DNA from: Cannabis sativa
Taxonomy: Eukaryota > Streptophyta > Magnoliopsida > Rosales > Cannabaceae
Reading direction: 5' to 3'
Assembly (NCBI RefSeq): GCF_029168945.1
Contig: NC_083605.1
Coordinates: forward strand, 18,985,280-19,049,279
Length of the DNA stretch: 64,000 bases
Shown: one piece after another, positions 22,701 to 36,092 of the stretch
Layout: each line of letters begins with the position of its first letter
Numbering within the stretch: the first letter of the stretch is position 1
Program-made: the position numbers and the translations under genes
The notes under the pieces: model-generated
Databases searched by the model: none
Seen by the model: the letters and a program-made list of their open reading frames with translations, nothing else
What the model was told of the DNA's origin: nothing

Positions 22701-23462
22701 CTTCCTTCACTGTTTCGAAATGTATAAGTGCTAGAGTAGTGCCCACACACATCAAGTAATACCTCAATCATAGTGAGGAAGGCTGTGTAGAATTCAGAAA
22801 CAACAAAGAAGGACTATCGGGCTCAGATCTTGACTATACTCTGCTACAGAAAGGAATCAAGGGTTAGAGATCTGAGTGGGAGGAGACATATATTCCGCTG
22901 CAATCACTGTAAGATTTCTGATACTCTTATGTGTTTAATTTCCTATCGTTTTAGAAGATCATATTTAGGTTGTTAAATCAACATACTTGTGAGTAGATCT
23001 AAGATCCTGGTAAAATAACTTCCAACACTAGGATCAACGGGTGCTATTGAATTGAATAGATATTACGGTAAATTTTAATATATCTAATCAAATTCAATAT
23101 CGGTCCCTTCTGATGTATACTCCATACATCCGATACTGGTAAACTTTGCCACTGCCCTGGAAAGGACATAACACTTATCCAAGGTGTAAGAATACCTATC
23201 GCTGATTATCATGTCAGTCTAAATCCAGTGAACTGACAAAACAGGGAATAAACTTTCGAACATATAATTAAGATTATATTCCACTGTTTTGGACTTAAAT
23301 AGAATTCATATGTTTTGGACTTAAATAGAATTCATACATTATCTATATAATCATGAAATAAATCATGTGAACCATGCAACATAAAATGTTATTTCTGATC
23401 TTTATTAATAAGTAAATCTTATTATATTGAAATGGGTTTTATTTAGGACACAAAACCCAACA
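19764..23462 (-). repeat. 3' LTR of copia A, split by solo LTR B
   Basis: It begins TGTTGGAAATATTTTAC and ends AAAACCCAACA. Removing the 1893 bp of solo LTR B plus its duplication leaves about 1.8 kb, similar to the other LTRs of the family. A short deletion near 20195 removes the TATA-containing stretch present in the partner LTR. Confidence 0.85.
21140..23027 (+). mobile_element. Solo LTR B of the copia family, plus strand
   Basis: It is bounded by TGTTGGG and CCAACA with 5-bp duplications CTAGG at 21135-21139 and 23028-23032. The uninterrupted target GATCTAGGATCAACGG is seen in the sister LTR at 30945. Contents match the LTRs of element D: a promoter TATA in TATAAATAGA near 22583, a CT-rich leader, and the block ending TGCTACAGAAAGG. 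It is a product of LTR-LTR recombination that removed an internal region, and it lies in opposite orientation to its host LTR. Confidence 0.9.
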
Positions 23463-26160
23463 AACTCCCACTTGCACTAATATAAAACAAAATGTGCATT
23501 TCAAATAATCTCAACACCTTGATATACAAATCAAGTGTAGTAGTAGTAAACTCCTCGTAATAGGATCTGACAGGTTGAATTAAACACAACCTCTTCTCTA
23601 CCATTACTCTCCCTTAATCACAAAATCCTTGATAATGTGAAATTCCTCTCTATATGTCTACTCTTTTGGGATACTGGATTCTATACTTTTGGCAACTACT
23701 TTTGGTTAATTAGGAAATTAACACTAGTAGTTAAGACAAGTTGGAACGGTGCCACAAATGTATAGAACTTTCCTTAGACTGAATAAGTGTCTTTCCTGCA
23801 ACTTTAACATTCAGTCTCTCTCTGGTAGACCTAGAGACTTCAGATAAGTTTTTACACTTCTTCAAAATCACTACTCCACCCCCAGAGTAATCACCATCCT
23901 ATCAGCAGACTTTCTAGCACAAAGGCAAGTCTCGAAATCTGATGTGGTGTAGTCTAAGAGTTTTAAACACACCCTTTTTGACTAACATATAGTTCCTCTT
24001 CTTAATCTTAAGATTTACTTGATTGTCTTCCAATGTTCTTCTCCTGGATAATCTGATACCTACTCATTACTCCCACTCAACAACAGGTGTCTGGTCTAAG
24101 GCATACTAAAGCATATCTGAGACCTCTCACTGTTGATTTAAGAAATTCTTTCATGGCTTTATCTTTTCTGGAATAGTTGAGACTTTTCCTTAGATAAATA
24201 AAATCTATGTCTAGAAGTTGTGAAGCTTCTATAGATTGTCATTGGAAAGAAAATGCTTCAGCATCTTATTAAAGTAAGTTGCTTGCATTAGAGTAAGTAA
24301 TTACCAGGTATACCACAAGCCATAGTTTTAGATAAACTCAAACCTATAATACTAGGAACATGAAGTTTTGTTAAGTCCATTGAATAGACTTATTAACGAA
24401 AATTTTCTTTTATGTCCTTGTAATAGAAAACTTTAGGTTACTCCATGTGAATGGATTAAACCATAGTTCTCTTGGCTTTTCCTCTTAGTTTCTTATCTTG
24501 ACAATCCATTACTTGTTTAAATTCACAATGGATTTTAATCACTAGTGTCTTTTAAGTCATAAGAAGGTGAGTTCCTAGAAACCCTCCCACTACGACAAGG
24601 TACCGTGAATTGTGTCTAAGAAAACTAAATGGTATTGACCTCTTTAGTTGTGTCAAGAAGACAGAGGCAGTGGGATCATCATATGTCAAATAAGATGATA
24701 GAACACTTTTGGAATAAAAAAAATATCTCATTTATTTGCTACTTTGTTTTCAGACTTAGTCATATTCTTAGAAAAGTAGTATTTGTTTAAACAAACACAT
24801 TCTTATCTAATGACTATGGGATGGTCAACCCCTAATCACTTATAATAGCTAACAAACATGCAAACCATGGTTAACAGTTCTAGCTTTTCTTAAGATTTTG
24901 ATTAGGTCATCCATGAATCTAGTAATGATTTACATTAAGTATACAACCATTGCATCATTTTGAAATTGTATTACCATAGAAGGACTTAGGCAACGACTAG
25001 TAACTAATCAACAATATCCAAAACGAAGTTTTTGGGGAGGTAAGTTTGGATATAATTCAAAAATCAAATTAATGATCTTTCAACTGCATATCTACTAACT
25101 ATTTTTCCACCCCTCTCAGTTCGCAAGATCTTTAACCACTTTCCTTAATGGTTTTTCACTATTGCTAGAAATTCATGAAATTTTTTAAACATTTCAAATT
25201 TCTTTTGCTTAAGGTAAAATCTAGAGTGATCGTTTTAAGAATACAACCAAAACTCATATCCATTCCTGAATGTACATCCATCTGCGAATGAGTTGAACTT
25301 AATTTCAGTGGATATAGGCATATTAACTCTTTTCATAGAATGATCTTGTCAAAACCACTATGAACAAGACACAAATGCCATAGATTTATAAAAAATGGTT
25401 GTGTCTTTTGATGACTTGATTTAGTTACATTAAAGAATTCTTAGAATAGTGCAAGTGGATCCTGGTCACAGAATACTAAACTCATATTTTATACAGTTTG
25501 AATCCATTGATAGAAAATGGTTATTAAACACTTGTGAAAATAATGAGTAATTCTTTCTTGGACCATCACTACTAATCTAACTCTATGTTTGATTTGCCCA
25601 TACAAGTAGGAGATTTCTAAGATTGAGGATTTATATCATTTTGGGATAGAATTTCGGGAATATAATCATATGCATCATATAATATCTTAAGAGAAAATAT
25701 AAAATGACATGAAATGATTTATAGACCATTCATCCAATGATATGTTATTGAGCTAATTTGAAATGAATAAGCTAAGAGGAATTAGGATAATTTCGTATTT
25801 AAATAAGAATCCAACGATGCTTCGATTAGAGAGAGTCAAAGTAATCTTATTGATACAATCTTCTTGTTTCATATTGTAAATACTAGTCTAAGGTGTCATC
25901 AATTGATAAACAGCTAGATGTCGCATTTACAATATTTATCTTTCGAGATCTAACACTATTATGTTTGTCTCATGGTGAAAATCCATTAGGGATTTATCTC
26001 ATTAGAACAACAAACCAAGTTAGACCAACAATGAAGATTCGAAATTAAACTACAATTTAATAACAGAAAATAACATGTTCAATATAAATTCATACACAAT
26101 TCAGAAATTATTAAACATATAGCAAGTAGGAATGACAAGTGAAAATACTAAAACATACAA
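23463..26160 (-). pseudogene. Copia A pol, heavily degenerate
   Basis: Minus-strand sequence aligns by eye with the pol of element D but is riddled with stops and indels. For example, the reverse complement around 24070-24115 corresponds to the RT-RNase H stretch with CTRPDI, SRYQ and EEHW in D. The polypurine tract adjoins 23463 on the minus strand (GTGCAAGTGGGAG). No open frame of useful length remains, so the copy has been inactive for a long time. Confidence 0.6.
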
Positions 26161-29100
26161 TCCTAAATAATTTCCAAGGTCTTCAACAAACTGATATCAA
26201 TGTCCCGTTTAGGCGAGAGTCAGTGATACCATCCGTTGAATAGAGTTTTCAGCTCATCTGAAATGATAAACATTCTAGCAACCTTTTATTCGATCAAGAT
26301 TGGAACCCAGCGTTGTCCCGTTTAGGCGAGAGTCAAGGCTATTCTATCTTATGAGCTTCCACCATTGTTTCATACTTTTGTAAGTCAAATACAGTCGCCA
26401 CCATTAGGGTGATCAATACTACATAAAACACTTACAAATAATATTATTATTCGAGATTCTACGGCGTGAAATTGCTAATGAACGTTCCTCCATTAAGGAG
26501 GATTACTCACTAAAACAAGAACTATGTAAAACCAACAATGGAGATCGAATGTCATAATAATAAAGCTCATTATTCAAAGTGTATTTTCTTCTAATATTTA
26601 TTTTAATCAATTTATTTTAAATGTATATTTATTTAATTAAAATTTTCAATTTAGAATAAAAAATTCTAAATATAAATTTTAATTTAATATTTATAAATTA
26701 TACTTAGATGGATATGAAAATAACGTGAATTATTTCCATCTTAGTACTAATTTCCAATAAATATTTAGAAAATTATTCAATTTAAGTTGTTTCAAAATTA
26801 ATTTAAATTAATTTACAAGTCAAATTTAATTTTCTATAAATGTATGTTGCATTTCGAAAAATGAAGTGTATAAAAATGCTACTTTCGAAAATACTTTAAA
26901 ATAAAATAAAAATAAATCCTGGAAAAATTATCTTAATTTTATGTTGGCCCAAAATTAATTAATAAAATTAATTTACAACAAAAATATAATTTTCCTATTT
27001 AATTAAATATTTAAGAAAATTTTTCAAATATTTACGTATCATGATTAAGAATCAACTTAAATATTAATTTTCTATTTAATTAAATATCACTAGAAAAATA
27101 CTTCATGCAAAACAGATAATAACTATCTAGACTTTCATTGACTAATTAATTCAATTTCTAATTATAATATATTTTAGTTCATTTATTTTCATTAATCACT
27201 AAATGAAAAAATCATTGATTTAAGTTGGTCCGAAATTAAAATAAATAATTTTCAACTTTAATCTATTTTTCAAATAAAATTCGAAATTTTTACATTAAAG
27301 AAATGCAATTTCGAAATTGTGGGAAAAAAATTAATAAAATAAAATAAAATATATTTTGAAAATTATTCAGATTTAAGTTATTCTGAAATAAGATTCCAAA
27401 CTTAAGATAATTTTCAACTTTAATTAAATAACATGAAAATAACAATATTTAAGTATCATGATGAAAATCAACTTAGATATTGAAATTTTCAATTAAATGT
27501 ATTAAATTCAAGAAATAAATAATTAAGTATAGAGGAAACTTAATTATTAATTCTAGTTTAATACTAGGAAAATATACTAAACTTAGATTGTACTAAAATT
27601 AATTATTAAACAATTAATTTCACAATCAATGATATTTTCCTATTTAATATTAGAAATAATAACTAGTATAGAAATAACTATCTAGAATATATATCATTAA
27701 CTAAGTGTTTTTCTAAAATTAACTTTAAAATATTAAATGAAAAATAAATTTCATATATTTTAAAAGTTAATTATGTTGTTAATTCAATTTTAAGTAGGTT
27801 AGACTAATATAATTAACCTAATACAATTATTTAAATAAGGCAAATGGGCCTTCACAATTGGGACAGTTCATGTGAAGGGGAGCTGGGTTGAGTATGTCGT
27901 ACGCACTTCTATTGGCCCCCAACTCTCACACAAGGCCCAAAAGAGAGGAATTTAGCCTTAAAATAAATAATTGTTATTCATTGAATAAGCCCAAATCTAA
28001 TTGGACCTAAATAAAATTACTTATGTCAAATTTTATTTTAGCAACCTAGTCCATTTACTTAGTAAAAACTTAAATGGACTTCCTCTATGCATCTAAGCCC
28101 AATAGCAAACATATAAGCTCACACAGGTCAAATGATTTGGATGGGCCCTATCATGTTACTAGGTTTACACAGATGAAAGAAGTACAAAATTTAACTGTTA
28201 CAAATTATTCATAAGATCTATTGACAATTGGACTATGATTAAAATCAGATCATTGGATCTGTCAACAAGTTAATCATAGAAATTTAGATCAAATAAATAA
28301 TAGGTTTGTTATTTTTTTTTTGAATAAACAATATAAATAAATAAACAAACATTGTCCATGTAACAGATGTGAAATAAGATATTAATATAATTAAATTATT
28401 ATTCTTAAACTAACCAATTAAATTTTAAAAATTTAGGGTTGTTAAAACAAACCTTAAAATCTCAAAATAAAGAAACTAATTTTAAAATATCTAGGTTTAT
28501 TTGAATTATTTTTATCAAATTAAATCAAATATCAAATAAGATCAATGATTTGAAAGAAAGAATCTTCAATATCACTTTCAAATCTTATAATTTAATAAAA
28601 TTAAAGTAATAAAATAAACCAATTTTAAAATAGATTTGATTAGATAATCATTATTTTAGGAATAAAATAATAAATAAATAATAATTACCATAATTATATA
28701 TCAAAATATCTCAAATTAAGCAATATTCAAATTTTTACAAAATATCTAAGTTATTTGAATATTTAAGATATGATTTATAAATTTCCAATAAGGAAAAAAA
28801 TGATACATATATATAGAAAAATATCATTTTTAAACTTATAATTTATTAAAATTAATAAAATAAAAAACAAAATAACAAATTTTGAATTTGAAAATATTAT
28901 GGTAAGTGTATCTATAAAAATATGTATGTTTATTTCAAATTTATTAATTATTTAAATTTGTAATATAAGATAATTTTAATATAATATTTTTAATAAAAAA
29001 ACAATGTTATCTTTTAATTTAAAATATGTCAAATATCAAAATATTTAATCTTATAATTAAATAATATATAAATATTAAAGAAGTTAACAAATTTTTAAAT

Positions 29101-29733
29101 CTTACCATAATTAGAAATATTTAAAATTGGAAATATTTCAAAAAGGAAAATATTTAAAATTGTAAATATTTCAAAAATTGTAAAAATCGAATTTTGGGAA
29201 AAATTTCCATAAAAAATTGGAATTTTGGGGAAAAAACCACAAAAATTGTAATTTTGGGACTGCTGGCAGCAAGGCTGCACGTGCAGCCCAAAATAGGCTG
29301 CAATTAGCTTGGCACGCACGCGGATGGGGAACGTTGCAGGATGGGATGTGCGGCAAAGCTCAGCGCTCGCAGGGTGATCCTGGGTGGATCAGCAGGATGC
29401 TCGCACGCGTAGCCCAGGTTGTCTGAAGCACCTGGTGCATGCGTGCACCTAGCTTCGACAACCAAGAATCCCAATTTTCCAAAATTCATAACTTTTTCAA
29501 TTTTTATCGGAATCGAGTTCCGTAAAAAACAAAATTGCTTAATTTTTCACAAGGAATCCAAATAAAATATTTTCAAAAATAGAAAAAAATATTTTTCATG
29601 GAAAAATTTCGTACAACACATACATTCATCACATAAGCACATAAACCAATATGAAACCATCCAAATCAACACAAAACATCGTTTTAATTCATATTTCATG
29701 AAAGTAAATCATTACCATGGCTCTGGCGCCAGT
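26161..29733 (-). other. Copia A AT-rich 5' spacer
   Basis: This is the long non-coding region between pol and the 5' LTR. It contains two copies of the reverse complement of TTGACTCTCGCCTA (26209-26222 and 26322-26335) and a GC-richer block at 27838-27955 conserved with 39395-39515 in element D. A distinct GC-rich island lies at 29255-29465. No gag could be recognised. Confidence 0.6.
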
Positions 29734-31383
29734 TGTTGGAAATATTTTACCAGGATCTAGATTTACTACCAAGTATGTTTCATTAACATCCTAATATGAA
29801 TTCTAAAACAATGAAATAAACACATATAAAGTTTAGTAAACCTTACATTGGGTGCAGCAGAATATAATGACTCCTTCCGTTTAGATCTCTAGCCCTTGAT
29901 TCCTTTCTGTAGCAGAACATAGTCATGAGTTTCTTGAAGCCAATACTTTCTATTTATAGAATGCCTTCTAGGTTTAGGTTAGAACTGTATGGCATTAAAA
30001 TAATAGACAAATAAAATGGTAAACCCTTTGCATAGTGGGCGGCCATATAAGGAAATTGGGCCTCACTTTGCAACTTTCCCATTTTGTTATTTTTCATTCT
30101 CATTTTCTCAAAATGCCAATTTTCCAATTTTAACCATTTAAATGTCAATTCTAATTATTTAATAACTTAAAAATAATTATTAAATAATATTGTCATTTAA
30201 TATATTTATTAATTTAGACATAAAAGTATCTTAATTAATAAATAAACCTAGAATCTCTTTTCTTCATAATTTCGCCCTTGCTTAGTGAAAATTAATAAAG
30301 TAGACACAGTCTAACTTTAGAATTATAATTGATTAATTAAAATCAATTAACTGAGTCTTACAAGCAGTATGGTCTCAACTAGTATGGGGACCATGGGCCT
30401 ATATTTCCGAGCTTCCAATACGTCGAACCGAATTTACCAAGTAAATTCCCTAACATATTAATTTCTTATTGAATCCACACTTAGAACTTGGAATTGCACT
30501 CTCAGTCATATAGAACGCTCTATATGTTCCACGATATAGATACGTCATTAGTTATCCGCTGTTATAATCCTAATTTGATCAATGACCCTCTAATAGAGTT
30601 CTACATTGAATAGGCACTAAGTTACCGTTACACCTTCAATGTATTTTATCCTTAAAACACTTAGGTCCGTATAAATGATATTTCAGCGAAGTGAAATGAG
30701 ATCTACACCATTTATCTCTGTTTAGACAAGCTCGAAGGATATCATCATTTCACTTCTAAATTCCTATAGAAGTTATAGATTCCATATTTATGTTAGCGCT
30801 CCCACTCAATTATACTATCATGTTCCCAAAATGTACGTATCACCCTGACCCAAAAGTAGGCTTAACTAACAAATCAAAAAACATGTATAGTACTCTTGAG
30901 ATCGAACCTAATCATATCAGGATTAAGATCATTTGATCTAGGATCAACGGGTGACATTGAATTGAATAGATATTACGGTAAATTTTAGTATATCTAATCA
31001 AAGTTCAGTATCGGTCCCTTCCGATGTATACTCCATACATCCGATACTGGTAAACTTTGCCAATGCCTTGGAAAGGACATAACACTTATCCAAGGTGTAA
31101 GAATACCTATCGCTGATTATCATGTCAGTCTAAATCCAGTGAACTGAAAAATCAGGGAATAAACTTTCGAACATATAATGAAGATTATATTTTACTGTGC
31201 TAACAACACTATAATCATTAACAAATTCATATGTTCTGGACTTAAATAGAATTCATACATTATATATATAATCATGAAATAAATCATGTCAACCATGCAA
31301 CATAAAATGTTATTTCTGATCTTTATTAATAAGTAAATCTGATTATATTGAAATGAGTTTTATTTAGGGCACAAAGCCCAACA
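29734..31383 (-). repeat. 5' LTR of copia A
   Basis: It begins TGTTGGAAATATTTTACC and ends GCACAAAGCCCAACA. It lacks roughly 230 bp present in the left LTR (break near 29926). The minus strand just inside reads ACTGGCGCCAGAGCCATGG, a mutated methionine-tRNA-type primer site. Confidence 0.85.
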
Positions 31384-33542
31384 ATGAGCTCTTGGTCATT
31401 ACTCTGTAAAAAAATTAAATTGCTTAACTTTTTCCAAACTATCCAATTAAAATAATTCCAGAAACAGAAAATCAATTATTTTTCTCAGAATTTTACAAAC
31501 ATCAATCAATCATCAATACAACATACAAATCAACCTGATACCATTCAAATCACAAACAAATCGTTTTAAGTCCAAATTTCTTGCAAGCAAATCAATTACC
31601 ATGGCTCTGGTGCCAGTTGTTGGAATTAAATTTTACCAGGATCTTAGATCTACTCACAAGTATGTTGATTAACAACCTAAATATGAACTTCTAAAACGAT
31701 AATAAGTAAACACGTATAAAGTATGAGAAACCTTATAGTGGGTGCAGCAAAATAATATGTCTCCTTCCGCTCAGATCTCTAACCCTTGATTCCTTTCTGT
31801 TGCAGAGTATAATCAAGATCTGAGCCCGAATGTCCTTCTATTGGATGTGATCCTTCACAGTCTTCCAATCTATGATTGAGGTACTGTTTGCTGTGTGTGG
31901 GCACTACTCTCTCACTAGGATTCGAAATTGTATCTCTCTTGTATTGTTGTGTATGGTTAAAGCATAGGAAGAGGAGATGGGCGGCTATATATAGAGAAAA
32001 GGGAAGCTCAACTTTCTGAAAGAGGCAGTTTCCTGAATTACAGAGTAATTGCTTAATTGCCTTATTCGGTGTGAGCCACCACTTTCCTTTTATAGTAGAT
32101 GCTAGGTTTGGGTTAGCAATTATTTGGCATTTTAAAAAAAATGAAAATAATAATTGGGAAATCCAATACAAGTGGCCGGCCATGGGTATGATGGGCCTCA
32201 CTTGGATTTTACAGTTTCCACAATTTTATTTCTATTTTCCCAAAAATGCCAATTTTCCAATTCTAACCATTTAAATGCCAAAACTAATTATTCAATAACT
32301 AAAATAGATTATTAAATAATATTGTCATTTAATATAATTATTAATTAGACATATAGAGTCTCTTAATTAATAAATAAACCTAGAATCTCTTTTCTTTACA
32401 ATTTCACCCCTCCTAAGTGAAAGTTCACAATTTAGACATAGTCTAACTTTTAGAATTATAATTGATTAATCATAAATCAATTATAGAGTCTTACAAACAG
32501 TATGGTCTCAACTAGAATGGGGAGCATGGATCTATATTGCTGAGCTTCCAATAAGTCAAACCGAATTTACCAAGTAAATTCCCTAACTTATTAATTCCTT
32601 GTTGAATCCACTCTTAGAACTTGGAATTGCACTCTCAGAGTTATATAGAGCATTCTATATGTTTCACGATATAGATATGCTATCTCATTTAACCATTGTT
32701 ATAATCTTAATCTGATCAAAGATCCTCTATATAGATGATTTACATCGAGATGGGATAAAATTTATTGTTTTCACCACTCAATGTATTTGGCCCCTTAAAA
32801 CACTTAGCTACCTGTAAATGATATTTTAGTGATCTAGTTTATAGTCACTGAAACAAGAGCTCATCCATTTACTTCTATTTAGCTAAGCTCGAAGGGAATA
32901 ATCACTTGACTTCTATACACCAGTAGAAGCTATAGATTCCATATTTATGTTCAGCGCTCCCACTCAGTCATACTATCATGTTCCCAAAATATACGTATCA
33001 CCCTGACCCAAAAGTAGGCTTAACTAATAAATCAGAGAACATGAATAACACTCCTGAGATTGAGCCTAAGCTTATCAGGATTTAGATTCTTTTAATCTAA
33101 GATCAACTACAGATATTGACTTGGAAAGATACAACGGTAAGTTTATAATATCTTGACCAAGTTCAATATCGGTCCAGTCCAATGTATACTCCATACATTC
33201 GAAACTAGTATACTTTACCAATGTCCTGGAAAGAACGTAACACTTACTCCAAGTGTAAGTATGCTTCATCGCTGATTATCACATCAGTGTAAATCAAAAA
33301 CACTGATGAAACAGGCACTTAGTCTTTTGAATCATATAATCACAATCACATTCCACTGTGTTGACAATACTGTAATTGTGAATAAATATATGTTCTGGAC
33401 TTAACTGATTTTGTGCATATATTAAATATATATATTAAACCATAAACATGAAAAATACATGTTAACATAAACCACTTCTAATCTCTAAAATTGATAACTA
33501 ATCAGATTGTAATGGGTTTTATTTAGGGCACAAAACCCAACA
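31384..33542 (-). mobile_element. Copia C, 5' end only (LTR plus leader)
   Basis: The LTR spans 31618-33542 (1925 bp, TGTTGGAATT to ACCCAACA). Inside it the primer site (CTGGTGCCAGAGCCATGG on the minus strand) and about 230 bp of leader matching 38010-38220 of element D are kept. The rest of C is missing: element A starts at once on the left, and beyond A is gypsy sequence. The 140-residue frame at 31779-32201 lies inside the LTR and is not a gene. Confidence 0.8.
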
Positions 33543-33924
33543 CTCACAAGAGAAGAAGGCAGTGTATAGCACCCTAAATACTACATTAGCAAAAGGCTAG
33601 TCGATGCAGAAAGTCGATAACCACTCATGGAGAAGCTGACCTACAACTTGCTCTTAGCTTCTAGAAAGTTGAGACCCTAATTTGAAGCACACCCCATATA
33701 AGGTGTACACCGATCAACCACTGTGATAGGTTTTGTAGAAACCTAAAGCTTCTGGCCGACTACTCAAATGGGCCACAGAGCTTGGCCAGTTCGAGATCAC
33801 ATACCAACTAAGAGCAGCCATAAAGGGTCAAGCTCTTGTAGACTTCGTGGCTGAGTGCATCAACTCAACTCTTAAGCCCTCTCAAGATTCAAAAGAATAG
33901 TAAGAGCAAGAGCAATAACAAAAT
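33543..33924 (+). pseudogene. Tat-like gypsy RT/RNase H fragment (plus-strand element, fragment 2)
   Basis: Frames give EKLTYNLLLASRKL (the tail of RT and start of RNase H) and KWATELGQFEITYQLRAAIKGQALVDFVAE (RNase H), with several stops and a frame change. It continues the element begun at 18836, but protease and nearly all RT are missing between fragments 1 and 2. Confidence 0.75.
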
Positions 33925-35997
33925 TGTAACGCCCTGTCTAACAGGGACGCCACACGTGTGTTTTTATAAAATTCTTATTTAAGTACTATATAATTATACC
34001 AAAAGTGTGGGTAATTAAATTCTTGATAATTAAAATCAAGCATATAAAAACTTCTTTATAGTAAAAGATAAGTAATGAGAACCACGGGGACCCCCTGTTT
34101 TCAAAATATTACAAGCTAGTTTATTAGTACTTTTACAACATAAATTTTGCAATCCCAAAATACTATCAAAACGGAGCATCCTGTTCACTGGGCCGAGCCA
34201 CTGCGACCGATATGTACATTGCTGCTACGACCTCGAACTCGAGGCTGCTCAACCTTTGCTTTCCCCTTACCTGTACCATAAAGCACCTGTGAGTCACAAA
34301 GACTCAACAAGAAAAGTGAATAAAATAATAACCAGTAATATTCAGCAATTCAATCTCAAATTAACTTGCATACACATTTACACAATATTATAAACATAAC
34401 TCTGGTACTTTATAAAGTACCCCTTTTACCAGTCGTTAATCACGAGCTGAATATGTCACTATCGTTGCCCGATAAAGCAAACGATAAGTAAGAAACCTAA
34501 TCACGGTTTCAAGAGTAATTACTCGTAACGGTAATAACTGTTCCCAATCCCTAGGTCATAACGTAGGCTCAACATACTTTTAGTCAGAATCTTAATAATA
34601 ATCAAGATATAATCATTCAACCGTTAACAATTAACCACATTTGGTGCTTACCAATTTTCTTACCTTAGTTTAGAACTCAAGAGTACGGGCCTACCTGAGT
34701 GGAAAACAAGCTAAGCGATCCCGAGTCCTATGTCACTACAAAGAATTTTGATAAACAACTTATCCATATTCCAACCAAACCGTAGCTCCATAATCAGACA
34801 AAATTCTAACTCTCCACTAGTTTAAAATAGCTTAAACATTACTAAAATAACCTATTCTAAGCTCTGAAAAACACCCCGAGCGAAACCGATTCTGAAGCCA
34901 AAACTAGGGTTTTCCCCCACTGCTGCCAAAACTGGTCGACCGGTTTCACTATGCCTGTGAAACTGGTTAACTGGTTTCCCCTGCTGCAGAAAATGGAAAC
35001 TCGGGTTTTTGGCTCCAAAACTGAACCAAGTCTCCTCCAAACCTGTTCAAACCTTCCAAAACAGTATACTAACAATAATACAATATATTCCAAGCTTCAA
35101 AACATAACAACTCAATCATTTACTAAAAATCACACACTAAAGTGAAGAAAACTCAACTTTGGCTTCATCAAACCAAACTCAATTCAAGCAGTCACAAAGA
35201 CCACTTAAAACCATTCCCAACATACTCAAAAACCCACCCTAAATACACCCCAAACTTAGTTTGATTCCTACAGCAACAGAAAAGCAAAAACCTACCTCAA
35301 AACCAACTCAAAAACTAGTGTTCTCAATCCAAAAAGTAGGAAACCTACCTCAATTAACCTCTAGGTTGATTTGGAATTAAATTCTGCTTGAAAAAAGAAA
35401 GCTTGTTGAAGAAAATCCCCTAGGGTGCGCTGCTTCAAGCTTGAACGAGAGAGAGAAGGAGAGGAGGTTGTGTTTTGATGGTTACTTGGTTTCTAAGTAA
35501 TATATGGTAAGGGTTTTCTTTTCTTCCTTCTTTCTTTTTTTTCTAAAATATACAATCAGCCAATAAAATTAAAAGTCAAAATTCCCATTTAACAAAATGA
35601 CTAATTTACCCTTCAAATAAAACTAAACTTTAAAGTAACTGAGGGGCATTTTGGTAATTTTATTAATCCATTAAACTGACATTCTAAAAATTCTAATGTA
35701 GTCCGGAATACCCTCAAAATAATTCTTCCATAAATGTTGTTATATTTCTAACCACATTGCTAAATTCCATAATCGCCGAGCCCGAAGAAAATATTTTTAT
35801 TTAAAAAAAAAATGGTATTCTCAATACACACATATCACAATATAATCTCCGTAATTAATAAATTACGCTTTATGATCATTCAATGAACCCTTATTAATTA
35901 CCCTAAGTAAGATCATAATCTTACTTCATTACTAAAATAATTACATATTTAATAAAATATTTCTATTTAAATATCATTTATTTTCTGGGATATTACA
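33925..35997 (+). mobile_element. Solo LTR of a different family (TGTAACGCCC type)
   Basis: Ends are TGTAACGCCCTG and GGGATATTACA, with 5-bp duplications AAAAT at 33920-33924 and 35998-36002. At 2073 bp with no internal domain it is a recombined solo LTR, probably Ty3/gypsy by its TGTAACGCCC start. It separates two pieces of the Tat-like RNase H. Overlapping short frames at 34852-35145 are not genes. Confidence 0.85.
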
Positions 35998-36002
35998 AAA
36001 AT

Positions 36003-36092
36003 TTTGAAGATCTAACATGAAACTCCATATTGACGGAAGCTGCACTGACCAATTATTTCGTGCAGGCATTGCCCTTATAACACTGGGGCAAT
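36003..36092 (+). pseudogene. Tat-like gypsy fragment 3 (second RNase H start)
   Basis: It encodes MKLHIDGSCTDQLFRAGIAL, which resembles the start of the additional RNase H (archaeal-type RNase H-like) domain in Tat elements (DGS motif). It is cut by element D at 36092 and resumes at 46371. Confidence 0.75.

Larger units (their letters stand above)
19764..31383 (-). mobile_element. Copia element A, minus strand, degenerate, with nested solo LTR
   Basis: Its 3' LTR is 19764-23462 (containing solo LTR B) and its 5' LTR is 29734-31383. Between them lie a polypurine tract next to 23463, a heavily mutated pol (about 23478-26150), and a 3.5-kb AT-rich spacer running to a methionine-tRNA-type primer site at about 29715-29731. 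The layout mirrors element D (36093-46365) in reverse orientation. Left flank ATGAT and right flank ATGAG differ at one base, and they lie in different hosts (gypsy on the left, copia C on the right), so the insertion site has been rearranged. Confidence 0.8.

Noticed and set aside
31779..32201. 140-residue minus-strand frame
   Set aside because: It lies wholly within the LTR of copia C and is broken in sister LTRs.
34852..35145. Three overlapping short frames
   Set aside because: They are inside a solo LTR with clear ends and duplications, on both strands, with no homology.
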